Shown here: positions 62,605-64,000 of the stretch, one piece after another
How the letters are laid out: each line of letters starts with the position of its first letter
Position numbering within the stretch: position 1 is the stretch's first letter
Source of the DNA: Pseudomonas rhizophila
GTDB taxonomy: Bacteria; Pseudomonadota; Gammaproteobacteria; Pseudomonadales; Pseudomonadaceae
Assembly: GCF_003033885.1 (NCBI RefSeq)
Contig: NZ_CP024081.1
Span: 2,446,028-2,510,027, forward strand
Direction: 5' to 3'
Length of the DNA: 64,000 nt
Made by a program: the position numbers and the translations under genes
Notes under the pieces: generated by a model
Databases searched by the model: none
The model's input: only the letters and a program-made list of their open reading frames with translations
What the model was told of the DNA's origin: nothing

Positions 62605-63492
62605 TCAATCAACCGCGATGGCGGGCTTCGCGGCGCTACCCATCGTCAGCGTTGCGCCGACTGACGCCAGGATAATGCAGCCAATGGCGGCCCATTGAGC
62701 CAGGGATAAGTACTCCTGAAGAAACACCAGTCCTGAGAGCGCACCGAAGGCAGGTTCTATGCTCATGAGTGTGCCGAAAGTACGGGCTGGCATCCGTGTG
62801 AGGGAGATCATCTCCAGCGTGTAGGGCAGGGCAGTGGACAGAATGGCGACGCCAATGGCGATCGGAATCAGGCTCGGCGTCAGTAATGCGGCCCCTGCGT
62901 GGACGATGCCGATAGGCGCGACGAAGAGGGCCGCGATCATTACCCCCAGTGCGGCGGTTTGCACGCCGTTGTCCGCGCCGGCCTTCTGGCCAAACAGGAT
63001 GTACAGTGCCCAGCAGAATCCCGCCCCCAGGGCATAACCGGCACCGACCAGGTCGATACCGCTGCTGGTGACTCCGGTGGGTATCAATAGAAGCAGGCCG
63101 GTGATCGCCAGGGCAATCCAGAGAAAATCGATGGCTCGCCGCGAAGCGTAAATGGCAACCGCCAGAGGGCCGGTAAATTCCAGTGCCACGGCAATTCCCA
63201 GCGGAACCGTTTGCAGCGACATATAGAAAAGAAAGTTCATGCCGCCCAACGCCATCCCGTAGACGATCACGGTGCGCAGGGATTGAGCTGAGAGCTTGGC
63301 GCGCCATGGTCGCAGCAACAACAGCATGATGAGGCTGGCAAAGATAAGCCGCAGCGTCGTGGTGCCTTGTGCGCCCACAACCGGGAACATGCTTTTGGCA
63401 AGTGAAGCTCCCGACTGGATGGATGCCATGGCAATCAATAGAAGGGCGACCGGGTAAAGAGTGGTTGCCAGGCTGCGATGTGGGAGAGTCAT
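62605..63492 (-). CDS. EamA-family exporter (RhtA-like)
   Basis: A 295-aa inner-membrane protein with ten hydrophobic segments made of two EamA repeats. The second repeat holds SIEPAFGALSGLVFLQE, the RhtA-type signature, and the first holds ALEFTGPLAVAI. RhtA exports threonine and homoserine; the family also carries other metabolites. The start at 63492 (MTLPHRSLA) has only a weak ribosome site; the frame goes back to 63552. Confidence 0.88.
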   Translation of the reverse strand: MTLPHRSLATTLYPVALLLIAMASIQSGASLAKSMFPVVGAQGTTTLRLIFASLIMLLLLRPWRAKLSAQSLRTVIVYGMALGGMNFLFYMSLQTVPLGIAVALEFTGPLAVAIYASRRAIDFLWIALAITGLLLLIPTGVTSSGIDLVGAGYALGAGFCWALYILFGQKAGADNGVQTAALGVMIAALFVAPIGIVHAGAALLTPSLIPIAIGVAILSTALPYTLEMISLTRMPARTFGTLMSIEPAFGALSGLVFLQEYLSLAQWAAIGCIILASVGATLTMGSAAKPAIAVD

Positions 63493-63628
63493 TGCTAAGC
63501 GTCGTCCAAGATAAAAGCGGGGGAAGGCTGGTTTGCGCAATATACTGCGCAATCGCAGCGATTCCGTCTATATATAAGGAGGATTTCAGCGAGGTGCTTC
63601 TGGCTGGATAGAAAAATCAAATTAAGGG

Positions 63629-63656
63629 TTGACGGCAAATTCTGGACGTCTATAAT
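63629..63656 (+). promoter_or_regulatory. Strong sigma-70 promoter upstream of the rRNA promoters
   Basis: TTGACG (63629-63634) and TATAAT (63651-63656) are 16 bases apart. It reads towards the rRNA operon and may be its most distal promoter. No gene lies between it and the next promoter. Confidence 0.7.
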
Positions 63657-63830
63657 TCGCCCCACTTCCGGCGCAGTCGAAACGAAAAACTCCTTGAGTT
63701 TCAATGAGTTAAACGATTTTAGGCGGCGCAGGGCTTCAGGTCATCGAGGCTTGGGAAGCAGTTAGTGGGGCGGTTTTCCTGGCTCCGTTAACGATTCGAT
63801 CTTCTCGATCGAAAGCGTCAAAAAGAGGTG

Positions 63831-63858
63831 TTGACAGCAGCGAGTAACGCTGTAGAAT
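63831..63858 (+). promoter_or_regulatory. rRNA operon promoter
   Basis: TTGACA (63831-63836) and TAGAAT (63853-63858), 16 bases apart, followed by a GC-rich discriminator (TCGCCTCCCGC). This matches the sequence found upstream of 16S genes in fluorescent pseudomonads. Confidence 0.85.
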
Positions 63859-63939
63859 TCGCCTCCCGCTAACGAGAGATCGGAAGCGCAAGTGGTTGAA
63901 GTTGCAGAGGAAACTTTGAAAACTTCTTAAAATAACCGC

Positions 63940-63967
63940 TTGACAGATACACTGGGCGCTGTAGAAT
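63940..63967 (+). promoter_or_regulatory. rRNA operon promoter, proximal
   Basis: TTGACA (63940-63945) and TAGAAT (63962-63967) with 16-base spacing and a GCGCGCC discriminator, 109 bases after the previous promoter and almost identical in layout. Confidence 0.88.
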
Positions 63968-63976
63968 GCGCGCCTC

Positions 63977-64000
63977 GGTTGAGACGAAAGGCTCAACCCC
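63977..64000 (+). other. Start of the rRNA leader
   Basis: GGTTGAG (63977-63983) and CTCAACC (63992-63998) form the first hairpin of the leader that precedes 16S rRNA in Pseudomonas. The window ends before the 16S gene. Confidence 0.75.

Noticed and set aside
63493..64000. 16S rRNA gene
   Set aside because: Only promoters and the first leader hairpin lie within the window.

Overview
The window looks like chromosomal DNA of a fluorescent Pseudomonas (P. fluorescens group). It is GC-rich. It carries many copies of the GTGGGAGCGAGC and GTGGCGAGGG repetitive extragenic palindromes typical of that group. It holds a full glycolate (glc) operon, a methylcitrate locus of the AcnD/PrpF type, and an eight-gene operon matching fpvGHJKCDEF (iron release from ferripyoverdine). 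It ends in tandem promoters and leader sequence characteristic of a Pseudomonas rRNA operon; the 16S gene itself lies beyond the right edge. Species assignment is inference; no 16S sequence is present.

Layout. 1-7.6 kb: fatty-acid beta-oxidation pair (thiolase, FadB-type multifunctional protein), a glutamine amidotransferase, a CorA-type channel, a PlsC-type acyltransferase and a crotonase. 7.9-9.5 kb: tRNA-Ser(GGA), followed by a 1.37-kb segment bounded by 108-bp direct repeats of the tRNA 3' end plus its terminator. This segment has no integrase but contains a 49-aa ORF and a dense cluster of GGTAAT/ATTACC motifs; it is the most unusual part of the window. 9.6-15.6 kb: small accessory genes (SnoaL-like protein, alpha/beta hydrolase, three GNATs, a flavin oxidoreductase with a DUF7079 protein, a divergent DapF paralogue). 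15.6-18.7 kb: GntR regulator, amidohydrolase and dicarboxylate-type transporter. 18.9-28.6 kb: DUF2986 protein and the glycolate regulon glcC / glcDEFGB / glcA with two perfect GlcC-type operators. 29.1-34.4 kb: hybrid sensor kinase, a set of small glycine-, serine- or acid-rich proteins, a possible short RNA and a HAD phosphatase. 34.6-41.8 kb: racemase-like protein, cysH, thrH, pabB, and an ATP-grasp ligase / inactive transglutaminase-7TM / retropepsin-like cluster. 42.1-48.9 kb: the prp locus (GntR regulator, prpB, prpC, acnD, prpF) without prpD. 49.2-55.3 kb: fpv operon on the minus strand. 55.6-63.5 kb: glyoxalase-like protein, soxR with a divergent monooxygenase behind a MerR-type promoter, lipoproteins, LysE and EamA exporters, an M24 peptidase, and an SDR / HCCA-isomerase pair controlled by a divergent TetR. 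63.6-64.0 kb: rRNA promoters.

How the genes work together. The glc cluster imports and oxidises glycolate to glyoxylate (GlcA, GlcDEF) and condenses it with acetyl-CoA to malate (GlcB). The prp cluster turns propionyl-CoA into pyruvate and succinate, with AcnD plus PrpF doing the dehydration that PrpD does elsewhere. The fpv operon reduces Fe(III)-pyoverdine in the periplasm and moves the freed iron. Several atypical enzymes have lost canonical catalytic residues (DapF-like, hydantoin-racemase-like, SDR), suggesting altered chemistry. All assignments come from reading the sequence and knowledge of the families; no database search was run.
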